Below, one piece after another: positions 11,438 through 25,838 of a stretch of 64,000 nucleotides of DNA (positions are counted from its first letter, which is position 1; the number at the start of each line of letters is the position of its first letter). This DNA comes from Cinclus cinclus (Eukaryota; Chordata; Aves; Passeriformes; Cinclidae). The DNA is taken from assembly GCF_963662255.1 (NCBI RefSeq), contig NC_085046.1:134769392-134833391 (forward strand), in the 5' to 3' direction. A model generated the notes under the pieces. The model was not told where the DNA came from. It was given only the letters and a program-made list of their open reading frames with translations, and made no database searches. The translations under genes and the position numbers were made by a program.

Positions 11438-14400
11438 TTAATTCAACTTTGCCATTAGAGGTTCTGATTAATCATGTTTTCATTGAGGAATGTATATCCC
11501 ACCTGTCAGTCTTCTGAATGTCATTGCACATGAACATCATGGTGATTTCAGAAAAGCTCAAACTATAGAAATGACATTGGCTTACTCTTGAAAATTCCCT
11601 GTGGACAGCAAACTAACAATTTATAACCTTGGTAGTTATGTTCCTGTGCACTTGAATAAGAATTTGTGCTGCCAATTAGTCTGTTTAAAAATGTTTGTCA
11701 AGATCTACTAAGAGCAGTTGTGCAATAAAGCCTCTTAATTATATTTATAAAGTTTCAGTGTGAGAATTGGATGAAAATCCTTTTGTTATAATTCAGACTT
11801 GGGAGACAGTGGAGCAGGATCATAGCGTGACCTGTGTATAGTGCAGATAAAGTAGTGCCCCCAAGGATGTACTAAAAAGGATTGTAAGTAACAAAAGAGA
11901 AGACAGGCTTAGACCAGAGAGTGGTTAAGAAATGAGGCATTCCCTCCTAAAAAAAAATAAAGAGACAAAATGTTAGGAAGCCAGACCTCTCTGCCTCTGA
12001 GCCTCATTAGTGGTTGTAGACATAAAAGATCCATACCTAACTAAATCTGCACAGCTACAGGTGATGGGAGTTTTAACCAGTGCACCAATGGGAATTAGAC
12101 CACTTACTGTGTGATATTTAATTAAACTTAATACTTCGTTTTGTTGTGTAAGATGCTATGTCAGGTTTCTTCAGTTTTTTTTATTAAGTAACGCTGAAAA
12201 TGTTAGGCTGTGTGAAAATGTCTGTAATAATGTATCCAGAGGTGCTGTGGATTAAGGGCGTTTTCCTCACCTATTGTTAAACAGGAGAAACAGCACTTTT
12301 ACCCAGATTTGTCTGGTGGCTGCTGAGACTCACCACAGAACATCTGAAATTGGTGAGGCATAGTGGAAAGACCTTGCTGTTTCTTTCTCTGCTGTGTATG
12401 AACTGGAGGCAGATATTAAAAACTATTTTAGAAGCTGTAGAGGTCTGAAGGAAGATTGACTGCCTTCCTATAATAGTTTCACTACTCTCCACTTCCAATG
12501 CTTGAAGTCACTACAAATAAATTAGGGAAATTAACTTATTGCATGACTACACAAAACTTTCTAAGGATTGGAGATTTATTTGGTTTCAGAAACTGCATAG
12601 TTTTTAGATTATGTTATCCCTTTACACAGCCCATGAATGTAATTTGGAAGATTCCAGAAAAAGGAGAAATATAATTTAAAAAGTTATTTAACAAACTACT
12701 AAACTACTTTAAGCCACTAAATTGAATTACCTGTGTGAGTACTGTTGCTTTGATTCCCCAAATTTGGACTTGACATTTCTTTCTCTCCAAATAAATTTCA
12801 TGAGAAGACACATAATTTTGCAGCCTGAATTTTATCCAAGTTCTTTCAGAAAGGCTTAATGAAGGAGAAGCAGTAGTATACGGACATGAATGGAATTTAA
12901 TCCATTTTAACATATCTCTCAAATTATACAATGACAAAATATGTCCAGCAATCCAAAATTTCTATTATAAATTTCCAGTAACAGTGGAAAAAAACATAGT
13001 GACCACAAAAATTTTCAGTGGTAAAGAGAAGGGGTAGGGGATTCTCATTTCCAGGTAGTCCTGAACGGAATACTTGGATCCTTTTTCACCCCTAGAAACC
13101 GCTGACAGAATTTGAACCTTACCCTGATTGTTTGGGAAACTAAATTCTCTCTAGAAACTCCAGATGAGGCAAGAGTCTCACTGTGCTGAGAAAAGTCTAA
13201 TGTAAAAATTATACAGCCTATTGAGAAAGTATATTTAAATGTTTTCTGAAAGCCACATCAGTATCTACACCTTCAGTATCTACTTGATTGTTTTCTTTTA
13301 ATAAAAATATCAAAATGGATGTTTGAGAGGGTAAGGCCAATGTTACTAATGCTGTTTCTGTGTTCCAATTTCAGGTAGGAAAAGCTGCTCTGTGAGCTGC
13401 AGAGCAAATGTTTAGATCTACTGACCACCTCATGTGTGGTTCACTCTCCACAGTACATAATCTTTAGGAGACACTAGAACGACCATTAGGGTAACCAGTA
13501 CACTTTCTAGACACTTGGGTAGAACCCCATTTTTTCCCCTAAAATGACTGGTACCTGTAAAAGGGATGTAGCCTAATCTGTAAGTCACAAGGTAGGAAGG
13601 AATAGCTTCTTATCACCATCATTAAAGTGTTTCAAAGAGGTAAACACACTCACCTGTTCCTTGGAGTGCCACGTAAGAAACAGACTCCATCCTGCTAAAG
13701 TGACAGGCCTGGAAGCAGGGGCTTCCACCACCAGGGAGAGGAGAAAACCCAGCCCTGTGCAGGCTGTAGCTGGTGCTCAGCAAATCCTCCAGGATGAAAG
13801 AAACTCTCAGCAAACTAACTAGTGAGAACACAGACTATCAGAAAAATGCAGTTTGTCATTGCTTGCCTTTTATTGGCAAGGGTTCTCTTCTTGATGAGTT
13901 TTGATCAAAAATTGAGTGAAACTCTAGTTTTGGTACGCCCCACATGTATTTTAAATCTAGTTAATCTATTTTTGAGGCAACTGCAAACAAGTCATTTTTA
14001 GAGCTATGAGATATAAAAGCATGTGAGTCATATTTCTACGGAAATTGCACAGTCCTGTGCAGTTGAACAACTATTATCAAGTCTATTATAAACTGTATGA
14101 TAAACTATTACAAAACCTAGATGGAATAACTGTCTCCTGAGAATGAAATTTAATTAAGTACTTGGAGACAATTTGAACTGGTGGAGCTTAAAATAAAATT
14201 AAAACTAATTATGAAATACTCACATAGAGTTTTGGATAAATTGAAAAGAGAAAATGTAATTGACAAAAAGTAAATCAAGGGTATGTCCTGGGAACAGATA
14301 TTGTTAAATAAAAACAAAAGACAATTAGAATCTTCTGAGGCAGAAGAGAATTAACATAACACTGACAATGTCATAACTTACTACAAAAACCCTACGTGCC

Positions 14401-17400
14401 TGTAAAGTGTTTCAGTAATTGAAACATCCAAGTTTTTTGAAACTATATGCTGGGATGGCTTCAGACAGGTTCTTTAAAGGAATATTGACCAAGCGCTATT
14501 TTTGCACAGCATTTCTTGAGTTCTGACTTGCAATGCCTTAAAGAAAGGGATTTGCAGAATGTTTCAGAGAGCTTTGAGCATTCACCATTTCAAAGTGGTG
14601 CACCTCAGAAGTGTGCCAAAGCAGTTATCACTCCTTATAGCATTGATCTCCTGTAACAATTTTGTGTTTATCTGTAGCCTCAATGTGGACATATTTTAAA
14701 ATTCATTCTGGGAAAAACAGTGCTTCTCTCTTCAGCCATGCCAAAGCTAAGTGGGTCTGGGCTGCAATCCTAGGTAGCCAAGACATTGTAATGTAAAATG
14801 TACTGCAGAGCAGCGTGTCTCTGAGGGCTGGCTCAAGAGGAAAAATAGATTTCTTAGGATTTAAAGGAAGTTTCACACCTAAAGTAGTATGAGCATGGGA
14901 GGTCTACTCAGAAAAATCAAACCCACCATTCAGACCACCTTGAAATAAACACCAAGTGCTTGATTGTCCAAAACTTCTTTAGATTAAATCATAGTAATAA
15001 CTTGTAATTTGACTGTCTTAATACGTTGACCCATCATTAGGGTGTCCCACAGTATCCTGTCTAACCTCCTGCAGTATTTGTTGCAAAAATTCTTGAGTCT
15101 CATGAAACTGCTTGTGTCACATGTGCCAGTCCTGTACAGACATCTTAGGGACACCTTGGATACACAAGAGCATCTCAAATGGCACCAGATCCTTCTTATC
15201 AGGCAAATAATTCAATACCTACAAGTCTGCTCACACAGCAAAATTTTCAAACCCAGCACCAGGTGTGTGATATATGGTTTTGACATCTTAATTCGTTGAC
15301 AAATCCCATACATTGACTGGCTTAGCTCAGCTGGCTATGTGTAGGTGGCCATTAACACCTGAGGACACACTGGGTACCTGAGATGTTAATGAAAAGCTGC
15401 AGATATGACACAAGCTGTCTCAGAGGCCACCATGTTTCCAAGGACAGATACCAGAGAATAGTCTCAAGAGCCCAGGTGCATCAATGAATCCTAGTGGTCT
15501 TGGCTAGCCTCACCTGAGACCTCCACCCTCACCCAGGGGCCCAGAAGCATTATTAAGTGCAGATGTGAAGTGTTGCTCTCTGCCTCAGGTAAACAGGAGT
15601 GCTGTTTTCCAGCCCTGCCATAGCTTTCCCCTGCCTGACCTTGCAGCTGAGTCCTGCCTTATAGTGGTACACTGGATGCTGTGTCTGCTTTCTGTAATTA
15701 CATCAGCTCCTTTTAGCAGTAGGTCACAAATGGCCTAAAAAGCTTTTTCAGGGGAAGCAAAAATGTGAATCCAAGGAGAATATTTCTGTAATGGTGGTTG
15801 TGAGAATGCCTTCTCCCCATCTCTTGGAGTTTTGTCAGTCTGTGTTGAAAGACACCCTAGAATCAGTGCAGCTCCATTATCAAGATGCAGACTTTCCAAT
15901 ACAATTCCATAATGAAAAATCTGTGTTATGAGTTGTTCAAAAGAGTAGGCTGTATCTGGCTGTCTCTGGAGCACTAGGGAATTTAAATGACAGCATTTTA
16001 TCCAGACCTTATGTTTGAAAGTATCCTGTTTTCCATCTTCTCAGAAAGAAATACTGAGATGTGGTTAATTCAATTCAAAATCTTCTAAACACAGTCCATC
16101 ACATGATACCTGAAATCTGCTTTTGGTATAGCTCAAGAGGATGTAGATACCCCAATACACTTCTGCATCACAGAAATGTGCTATCAGGAATGACACAGGA
16201 GATATTGGATGATCCTGTTTGTTACAAGGGAGAGACAGCTATGGGCTATCTTACACCATTTCCCCCCCCTTTAATAGTTCGGCAAGAGAGAAAAATGTGG
16301 AGAATTATTTACAAGACAGGCTGTTGCAGCCCATTGATTCAGACCCTTTGCTATTGGCAGCTGAGAAAAGATGTGCAGCCAACACTGAATCATCTGGTTG
16401 TGATTCTGTCCATTTGTATCCTATCCAGCATGTTCTTGAAGCATCCCTTTAGTACAGCTGGCAGAATGACTTTCACTGGGTGCCCTTTCACAATCATGAA
16501 GGTTGTAGAAGAACAGGACTTTAGGCTCCAAAATCAGAAATCTGTAGTAAGATCTTCACTAAATAACACTGCTTCTGCTCCTTGGAGAAGGCATGGTCTT
16601 GCTGCTGAGTGTCCTTGCCCAGATTCTGGGATTCAGTGTCCCACTCTTGCTCTTGTAATATTAGGATGTGATTTCTAAGTGCTCTCTTCTGGGGTCTCCT
16701 AGAAAAGACTTGAGGGATCATCTGCTGCTTTTAGCCTATCCATTTGGTTGTGCTCAGCCCATTTTTCCATCTCAGCAAGGCAGTGCTTGGGGGTATATCC
16801 TGCCACAGAGAGGAGCATAGGTTTGGGAGCTGGGAACTGGGCACTGGTGAATAGGGACAAGAGTTTTTCATGGACACCCCCCAGATGTTCATAATCACTG
16901 TGTGAGTCAGAGTCCTTCCTCCACAGCTGGGCCAGTTGCCTGGTGCCATATGAGACCCTTTTATCCAGGGGCATTGGCTAGCAGTGAGCTGTGCCTGGCT
17001 GCCTCATCAGTACTGCCAAGAGCTTCCAATCTGTGGAGTTGCATCTGGACAAATGACAGGTCTCTCCACTCCAGCCTTCATTTTCTACTTTTAAGCATTA
17101 TTCTCTATAGTAGAGAGAGTGCTGTCAGTCCTTTTTACAAATTTAATTTCCTTTTTATTTCTGCTGTGTAAGAATGGGAGAATAAATGACCACAAGACAC
17201 CAACCTGTTTTAATTCAGTATCAGTCAAAATGCTTCCCACTGGTGGTGCTGGTGTTTGTTAGAGTATGTGCTAAAGGTCACCCTTCCCATGCAGAGGGAC
17301 ATGGGGACAGAGGGCAGTGGGGAAGTCCCAGTGTCCCAGTCAGAGACGTGAGCACCAGCCGCAGCCCCTCAGTGCTGTCTCAGGAGCATCAACTGCACAA

Positions 17401-20400
17401 GTTGGGTGAGACCCAGCATTGTGAGTCCCCAGAGATGTGGCTGTCTCGGGCCCTGCACAGACTATTGGGGGGATTCCCTGTCCTGGAGGATGGAACTCAT
17501 TATGGGATGCTGGGAGGAGCAATCTGAGGTTGTGCAAGAGGATATAAGGGGCCAGCTGCCTGTGAACAGTTTGCTGGTCAGTACTTTTGTCTGGCCATGC
17601 CCTTAACCCAGCCATCATGGTCTGTCCTGTCATCTCAGTAAACTCCAGTACTCACTCCTTTCCTGGGTGTGTGCTCTCTGCTCTCTGTGCAAGTGTGTGT
17701 TTGGGGTTTGAGTGCAGCACACTGGAGTTCAGACCATGGACCAGAGACACTTGTGTGTCAGTGGTGCTGCAGCTGGGGAGACGAAAACATGGGTGCACCT
17801 GTCAGCATGTGGCTGACAGCAAATATCACACTGCTGGGCTACACACTGCATTCCCTTTTACCCATAACAAGGCTTGGAGTGTAAAACAGTGATGAACAAA
17901 TGAATCAAGAGGAAATGCAGTGACTGGATTAGGTTCCTTGTGTTTGGAGGAGTTTCTGAAGTTCACTCACAGCACAGAACAGGGACAAGTCACTAGCAGG
18001 GAAGCTGAGCAGAGTGGTCAGTCAGGTTTTGCAAACAAAGCTTTCTCACTCATAACATTTCTTTGTTGTTCTGATCCAGTTTAAGTCACTGAAGCACAAT
18101 TTTAAAAATAAATTTAAAATATGGACAATGTAACAGTTGACACCATCAAGGCGATTCCTGACTAGAGCAGGTGGTGTTTGTACCCCTTCATTTCTTGGGT
18201 GTGCTGCCAAGAAAGCTGATTCAGGTCTGTCTTCAAGGAGGCAGGCCTGCCATTGCACATGCTGAATCAGTGTGCTGCTTGAATGTCCTCTGAAGGTCTC
18301 CTAGGACATCCCAAAATCCCTTCTACATGGGAGCTGGTGATTTGAACTTGCAGATTCCCTTCCTGCAGATGCTGTCAGATCTATCAGGTCTTGCCTTCTT
18401 GAACTCCCCACTGAGCACTCAGCTACTTTCTCAGCAGGTCCCCAGCCTCCAGCATGAGGCTCCTTGGGTACTGGTGGGGGGAAAGTGGAGGAGACCCCGT
18501 GCAGAGGTAGGGTTTTGCTCTTGCCAGAGAGGACTTTCTTTAGCAATGCCCTCTGTCCTGCTCCTGTCCCTTCCCCTGGGAAAGCTTGCAGGCTGACCTC
18601 AGGCAGTGCCTGGGGCATCAGGCTGGGACCATCTGCATCCTACATCTGGAGGTGACCTGGGTAACCTAGGTGGGGCACACATGATCTGTGACTGAACCTG
18701 TTTTGATTTTTCTTTTTTTTGGACCTCGTTTTCGTGGGCATCAACCTTACAATTCTGTTTAGAGCTCCAGAGAGTTTCATATCTATTTTCTGCCTGCATT
18801 TCCCAGAAATTCTGAAGCCTGTGTTCTTGTGCTTGGCTAACACCAGTGCCTGCTGTGTTAGGTGTGTGGGACACCTGACAGACTAAAATGTATCTGAAGA
18901 CTGCAGCTTCATGCTTCATTCTCGGTTTTTTTAATGCAATGGGAGTGCCCTAAAAGTGAAAACCACTCAACTCTCAATAAGGTGAATTAGATAAAAAGGG
19001 AATTTAAGATTAGCCCTTTAAAAACAGGTTTTAAGCTGAATGCTGATTTTGCAAAACTTGTACAATTGAGAAAACAGAATTGAGAAACCTGCTTAGGTTA
19101 CAGGCTTCAGAGCTGGCAGGGATTTTTTCTTGATTTCTGTGTCTTTTACCTTCTTTGCCTAGCAAAACAATGCTAAGATGCACACTAAAGTATAATTTAT
19201 GAGACAATGAGCTGCATGCATTAAGAAAAAAAGCTCAAAGCTACAGCTGTTTATCTCTGACATTAATGTAAACAAATGCACATAATTCATAACAGAAATA
19301 ACACATTGCATTCCTGTGTGAACAGTTCAATACTTAATTCTGATTTCCTTAAATGCTTTTGATTTATTTGTGGATTTTTTTTTTGTTTGAATCTTTAATT
19401 TGTTCACAATGACCTCCAGATTTGGTTGATTTTACCCTTACTTATTTAAATTAAACTATAAATAGAAGGATAAAGTGAATTAAAAATCTCCTTTTCAAAA
19501 TGTCTTTGAACATTTACCTAATATTGATGATTCTGGGTTTTTAGTAAGATCTTACAAAGAAATGCACATTGTAAGAACTCAATAGGATCTATTTTAAGGA
19601 AAGAAAAATAAACAGCAACACCCTTCAAAACCCAAAGATTAACATACATCAGTGATACATTGATACAAAAAACCATAAACCCTTCTTTCATAATTTAGGA
19701 TACAGGAGTTTGTACCTCTTTTCCATGAACAGAAGTGATTATTTCAATATACTCACTTTTGGGATTATTGTTTTCTCTCTTAAATGGTTTCATCAGCAAA
19801 TTTGATTGTGGCTCCCATCTGGCATTTCTTACATAATGCTATGCCTTTGCTTTAGTGCACTCATTAAGGTAGTTCTAAATCAAAGTAATTTCTGAAAAAA
19901 ATGTGTATGCCACTACTATGCTCCCAAAACTCTCTTACTTTTTGTATCTATGGCACTGAAACTGTCAGGACTAAAGGTTCTTCACTGCTTGGCTTTTTAT
20001 TCTGTTAAAATGCTTTTGCCACTTGTTGTTTTAGGCTTGTTGCTATGATTGTTTGGGAAGGAAAAATAACAAGGTCTCTAAATGTATTGAAAGGTGCTGA
20101 AAATGCCTTACAATCCTTTTAAAAACAAAAAAGGCTTTTAGAATCAAATAAGTGACTGCTTTTGAATCCAGCTGTGAGATCTCCTACAGCCAGCACCTAG
20201 AGAGCCCATGGCAGACAAGATAGATATGTCAATAGTGCAGAATTTCTTCTGTGGTTTTATCCAGTCCTATTCCTACAGTTTCATGAGCAGCTTCACCCCT
20301 CATCTCATCCCAGTTTCCAGTTGGTGGTTTATTATCTTGACTCTGAAAAAGTCTCAAATCACCCATGTTAGTTTTTTCAGATGAAATGTCCTACAAAGGG

Positions 20401-23400
20401 ATTGTGTGGCCTACTAACTGTTGGATGGATGGCAAAGAGAAATCCAGAAAAAAAATTCCCCTCTGGAAAAAAGATCAAGTTCTGTCTAATTTTTTCCAGT
20501 CTGCCTTTCAATTTTGCCTTCACAATTTTCTCTATCTAATATTGCCATACTTTCAGATGTGAGGCACTATCCGAATTCTCCACTCTATTTCAGTTGACTT
20601 CCTTTTATTTTTTTTCCTTTCACCTCATTTAGTTGTCTGTTTTCCATTCTTCCATTCTAACTTCCCACCCTTCTTTTGTTCTTTCCAGTGCAGTAGCTCA
20701 TTATTTACACTTCAATATTCCTTAACATTCCTCCTCTATTTCCCTTATCCCTCTTCATTGTAGCCATCACCATTTCCATGATTTTTTTCCTCATGTGCCA
20801 GATCCCCTAATGCTGGGACACTCCTAATATTTGTTCTAATTCTTATCAAACACAATGAGCTGCTGCTCAGACCTTTCCCCTATAATTGTATTAGGGAACT
20901 TCATGACTCTCCTTGACTTAACCTGGCTGGCAGTCTTACTCTTTTTTAGGGTTTTTGTCTCCTTTTGAGACAAGAGGAGCTAGAAAGCCAACATGTTTTT
21001 ATTTTATGAATAAACTTTGCCTCTAAAACCTATGGCATATGAATAAAACCTGAGAGATATTAAGCTAATGCTCCAGAGTCTATTTCAGAGACTTTTATTT
21101 GAGTCAACTTTTATTTTTGCTCTATGAATTCCTCAACTGCAGCTTTGTAGTGTGATTTCTGGGACCCATACCTCATGAAAAAACACATTAATAAGAAATC
21201 CTGTAGCTTCTTAGTGATATTATTTTTCCTTTGTACTTCAGAATGGTACACTAATGTCACAAAAACCAGAAACAGCAATTCTTCCACTAACAATTTGTAC
21301 AAATACCTCCTTTCAAAAAATTAATTCCTCTGCCAAGTAAGCAACTATGTCAAAGGCAATTACTGTTCCCTCCCAACAAAAATATATTAATGGATGCCAT
21401 CTTAAATGCATATAGGAGACTTTAATCATTGAAAGTTTAATCTTTTATAATGAGATTTGGCCATCAGAATCCATGAAGCTGAGAATATACATAGACATAA
21501 GTCATTCATCACTCTGGAGATATCAAATTGAATATATATTGGACAAAAGGGTGTTATCAACAAATTTACACCTATGAAAGCTTTTGCACATAAGTTATTT
21601 GCTTCTGGGACAATGCTATCTCGCTCATTTGGATGGGTAATTGTAATCGGTTTCTCTGTGAAATGCTGTTATGGTTGATGTATTTCACAGACAGAAAAGA
21701 GTATTATATTTTAATATTTCTTCTTTGTGTGGTACATTCTCATTTCCCTGTAGCTCTTATTAGCATTTCTATCTATTGTGTTAAATTTAATACTCTAATC
21801 TCTGAAGTCCTATTAAAAACAGTCCACATCACAAGTATGTATTGACACAAAAAGGAGGTTCTTGTTAGGTTATGCTGCTCATATTGCTAGAACAACTTTG
21901 GCTGTCAGGAGACATTTCTTCTGCCTCAGATTATCTGGTCAGACCTTGTGGCAATATTGATCAGCTTTTAATAATCCACTGTTTTATGAATGGTGGAAGA
22001 AAATAGACAAACACAAAGTGATGAAAACTGTCATCAAAAGCTTTTCCCTCAGTCAGCTCTTAATTTAGGAATTTTCAGAGCAGCTAGCTGCAATACTATA
22101 TTTAAAAGAACAACTTGTAAAGCATAATTTCAATTGCTTCTTAATAAATTAAATTTGAATTTACTGTATTTGAAATGTATTTTATTTTTATTCGAATTTG
22201 TATTTGTTTCAGCATGCTGAAGATCAAGTCCATTCAGCATTTAGAGAAATGAAATTTGCTTGAAGCTTCCCAGTCCAGCACTGATGCTGCACAGGTCTGT
22301 CTGCATTCTTATTTAAGAGTGGTCACTGAACTCCATTCAAAGAATATTCTTCAACTATCCAGGTACTTGTTTCAATCCTGAGAAATGTCAATGACCTCTT
22401 ATGTGGGGTAGGAAAGTTGGAAGCCCTGAGAAAGCTGCACAGAGAGTCACTGTTCCTCATTGTGCCCCTTGGATTGTGTAAACCAAAAGTCCAGCCTTGG
22501 CAGGGTCCTCATCCCCTGTGGAGTTTGATGCATGGGCTAACTTGAGGAGTCATCAGCTACATCCTGATAAACTTCCTTAAGACTTTTTAGTTCTTCAAAG
22601 GACCGTCTCTTTTGCCAGTGAGTTGTAAGCCAGAAAGATTCCCTTTCTGAATATAAAATGAATCTCACTGAAATGCTTTAGCAATGGAGGACCACATGCA
22701 CAGCTATAGCTTCAGCCAGAAACTGCCTTCCTCTTAAATGACTAGTGGACAACCACTTGGGTGATAGGCAGCATTGCTGCAACACCCACACTTTTCAAGA
22801 CCTTTGATTTACAGAGACAGTTTACCCTGCCAAGGGCTCCTGCTCTGCCGCTGCTACCCAAATGACAAAATCAATGTTGACAGAAGACCAAATTTTACAT
22901 AACTATCTCCCACACCTTAAGAATAGCAGAGTGACCATTCTAGGCTAGACCTAAGGTCTCATCTCTCAGAATAACCAAGTGGATGTCTTGTGAAGAACAT
23001 GCAACATAACAAGGCAATTGTACATACTGTTCTCTCTGTACTTCCCCAGCCTCTGTTTTGCAGTCTACATCACTTATATATGTATACATGTAATTAGCAA
23101 TGTTTAATGGTTTTCTCTTGACTAACTTGTCAAGACTTCTAGAATCCATCCTGCTAGAAGAAGCTTAAATGGTATTGGCCAGTGACAGACCATGTAGATG
23201 AGAAATTATATTATATTAAGCTCTTTGGCTCCTTCCAGTGTGTGGCTGGACTGATTTACTCTCCATCTTTCCAGGACTACTCACTCCAGCTGCATCTTTT
23301 TCAAGCAGGTGACAGCAGTATCCATGGTCAGCATGTAAGAACCCTGGTACAGATTCAATCAATATAGAATGAATGTAGAAATTGATACAGAATCACCAAA

Positions 23401-25654
23401 TAGAAATATTAAATGTTTTTCTGTCATCTTTTGAGTGACCACTGTGTTGAAACTGCTGACCTGTAGCCACAACTCCATGAGGGTCCCCAGACTGCTCTGG
23501 GAATGTGATGGGACTGTGCTCTGGACAGTGCCAAGCCTCTGTGAACAGGGACAACTGTCATAAGCATTTTGGTATTCTGAACTCAGAACAGAATATTCAC
23601 AATATTCAATATTGTGGAATTTAACTTGTATGAAGCTTTATTCTCCCATGACCTTCAACAAATTTCCATCTTGCTTATGCAAAGAATGATATCAGTCCAT
23701 GACTGTAAGGACCATTCAGTCAGAAGGCAGCCCATACTCATCCTTTTTATAAATACCACCTGCTTCCCTCTGTAAAGGATTGTCTCACAGATCTGTTTGG
23801 AGAAGATATCTGGGGATTTGGAGAAGATTCCCACTGTTGATACCCAGCAGCAGGAAAACACAGATGCCAGAAATATTTTTTTTTTCTGGACTATGAAGAT
23901 TTAACTCAGTGATGTGATAACAAAAGGAATCTGAAAACCAACAGGAAGTTATAGTGCTTTAGAGCCCTGAAATCCTTCATGTATTGAGTATGTGCAATAT
24001 TGCATAAACTGTGACAACTTTATATGTTAAGTTTTAAATGACATTTTTCCTATTAATCTGTCACAATTTCTAATTTATGAGAATAGCTCCTCATCACTGC
24101 TGAATCACTGCTAGTAACTTAGTGCCATTTCCCACTGTTTTCCACTCACAAAAAGTAGAATAGCAAGATTTTTCCATAGCCTCTAAGTATACATGTACTC
24201 TAATCTTTACTGTTCGACAATGATTGTGAGAATGAAAGCTGCACTCTCAGTTAAAGAAAACAACGTAAGGGTTCAGCAGTGTAGGTAAGTAAAAAAGAAT
24301 TTTTATTTTCCCATAAAACTGTTCTCATTTTAAGAATGTCTTGCTGAGAAACATGTTAATTAGATAAATCCTCTTCCCAATTTTAAACAACTTTGAACAT
24401 AATTTGGAGCTATTGCCAAGAAATTCCAATTCACTTTATATGCATGTTTAAAATAACATTATATAGTAAAGCAGAAAGTGAAATCCATTTACTCATCATG
24501 TCTATTGTATGAGTTAATCAATGCCATTTCTAATATGCTATTCACCATGAAATGATGTTGCAACCATATAAATTGCCATACCATGGCTCATTATTCAGTG
24601 TGGTTTGGTTTAGAGTCCCTGTGAAGCAAATGGCTCCTTTCCAGTGTTCTGTAATATCTCTGGGTTTTTTTTTACCAATATATTTAGTTCTGAAAGAATT
24701 ATTTTACTCTTCATAATTACTATTTTCTGGGATCCTATCTGATCATAACATAAGCACATTCATCCCTGAGATACATTTCTGTGGTGTTAAAAGCCTAGAG
24801 AAAGGACACTCCATTTATATTTTTCAATGTATATTGAGAACCCTTTTTTTCCACAGTGAAATTTATTTTTTCAATTTAGTATTTAAGAAGTAATTACTTT
24901 GGTATGATTACTAAAAACAAGCAAACAAACCCTTGAACAAAACAAAATTAGGGTATATTTATGTTGTTAATTATCCACTTGGCAACCATCAGAAAACATA
25001 ATTTTTATTTCTGTAAACAATGAATGGTATTTTATGAGGCATCTGAGCATCCTAGTGATGAAACGGATGGACAGATATTGAAGCACAACTGTGTTTTCTG
25101 AAGTGTAACAAAATGCAAAGTTGCAGAGAAACAGAATAATCAGTTGGTTAGTTACAATACACTGCCTTTCAAGTTCCATTATCAAAATGGACAAATATAC
25201 TATTTCTCTTACATATTGTATACATATCTCAGGTCTATTTGCAATTAAACTTTCTAGAAATTTCGACAAATATTTGAGAGAAACATGTCTACTTTTCTTT
25301 CCATTTACTTTGTATAGTCCTGTTTTTAAAATTGATGTCAAATACTTCATCACCTGCATAGTCAGATTTACTACCTTAATTCAGCCTAATAAGGGAACAA
25401 GTGGTACTCAAATCAATACCTGAATCAGGAACAGAATTCCAGGTACAGACATATGCACATAAGAATATTCAGTGTATAAACAACTGCTATGTCATAGACA
25501 TGTCTTTAAGTTTACTTATAAGATTTAATTCACTACAAATCAACTGAAAGAATCCATTAAAGGAAGAAGAAATAAATTCTTAATAGTATGTCATAAACCA
25601 TGTGAGACATGTACATTTGCAGTACAATCAACTCACTTCCAGTGGTCTTTTTGA
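11438..25654. other. intergenic, no gene seen
   Basis: A long stretch without a recognisable gene or named repeat. The longest open frame is 205 codons at 16061-16678 on the plus strand; its translation has no domain I recognise. About 16900-17860 is GC-richer than its surroundings. About 20560-20770 is rich in C and T on the plus strand. Confidence 0.65.
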
Positions 25655-25838
25655 TTTTAATAAAAAGTATTAAGTATTATTATTTTTATTTAAATTAAAT
25701 ATTAATTTAGATATTATTATAATTAATACTAGTAATAATTTTAATAAAATTATTAATAATTTAAATAAAATGTTAAAAGTATTTTTACTTTTAATAAAAA
25801 GTATTAAATACTTTTTAAAATAAAAGTATTAAAAGTTT
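25655..25838. repeat. AT-only low-complexity block with inverted repeats
   Basis: Almost 200 bp built from variants of AAAAGTATTAA, TAATAAT and TTTAAAT with nearly no G or C. It includes a perfect inverted repeat with 11-bp arms around one base (25795-25805 and 25807-25817). Confidence 0.88.

Noticed and set aside
15318..15400. tRNA A-box-like string CTTAGCTCAGCTGG
   Set aside because: No B box (GGTTCGANNCC) at the right distance and no cloverleaf pairing seen.
24967..25423. Overlapping 130-codon and 100-codon open frames on opposite strands
   Set aside because: AT-rich sequence, Ile/Leu/Tyr-rich translations without a family match, and mutual overlap suggest chance.
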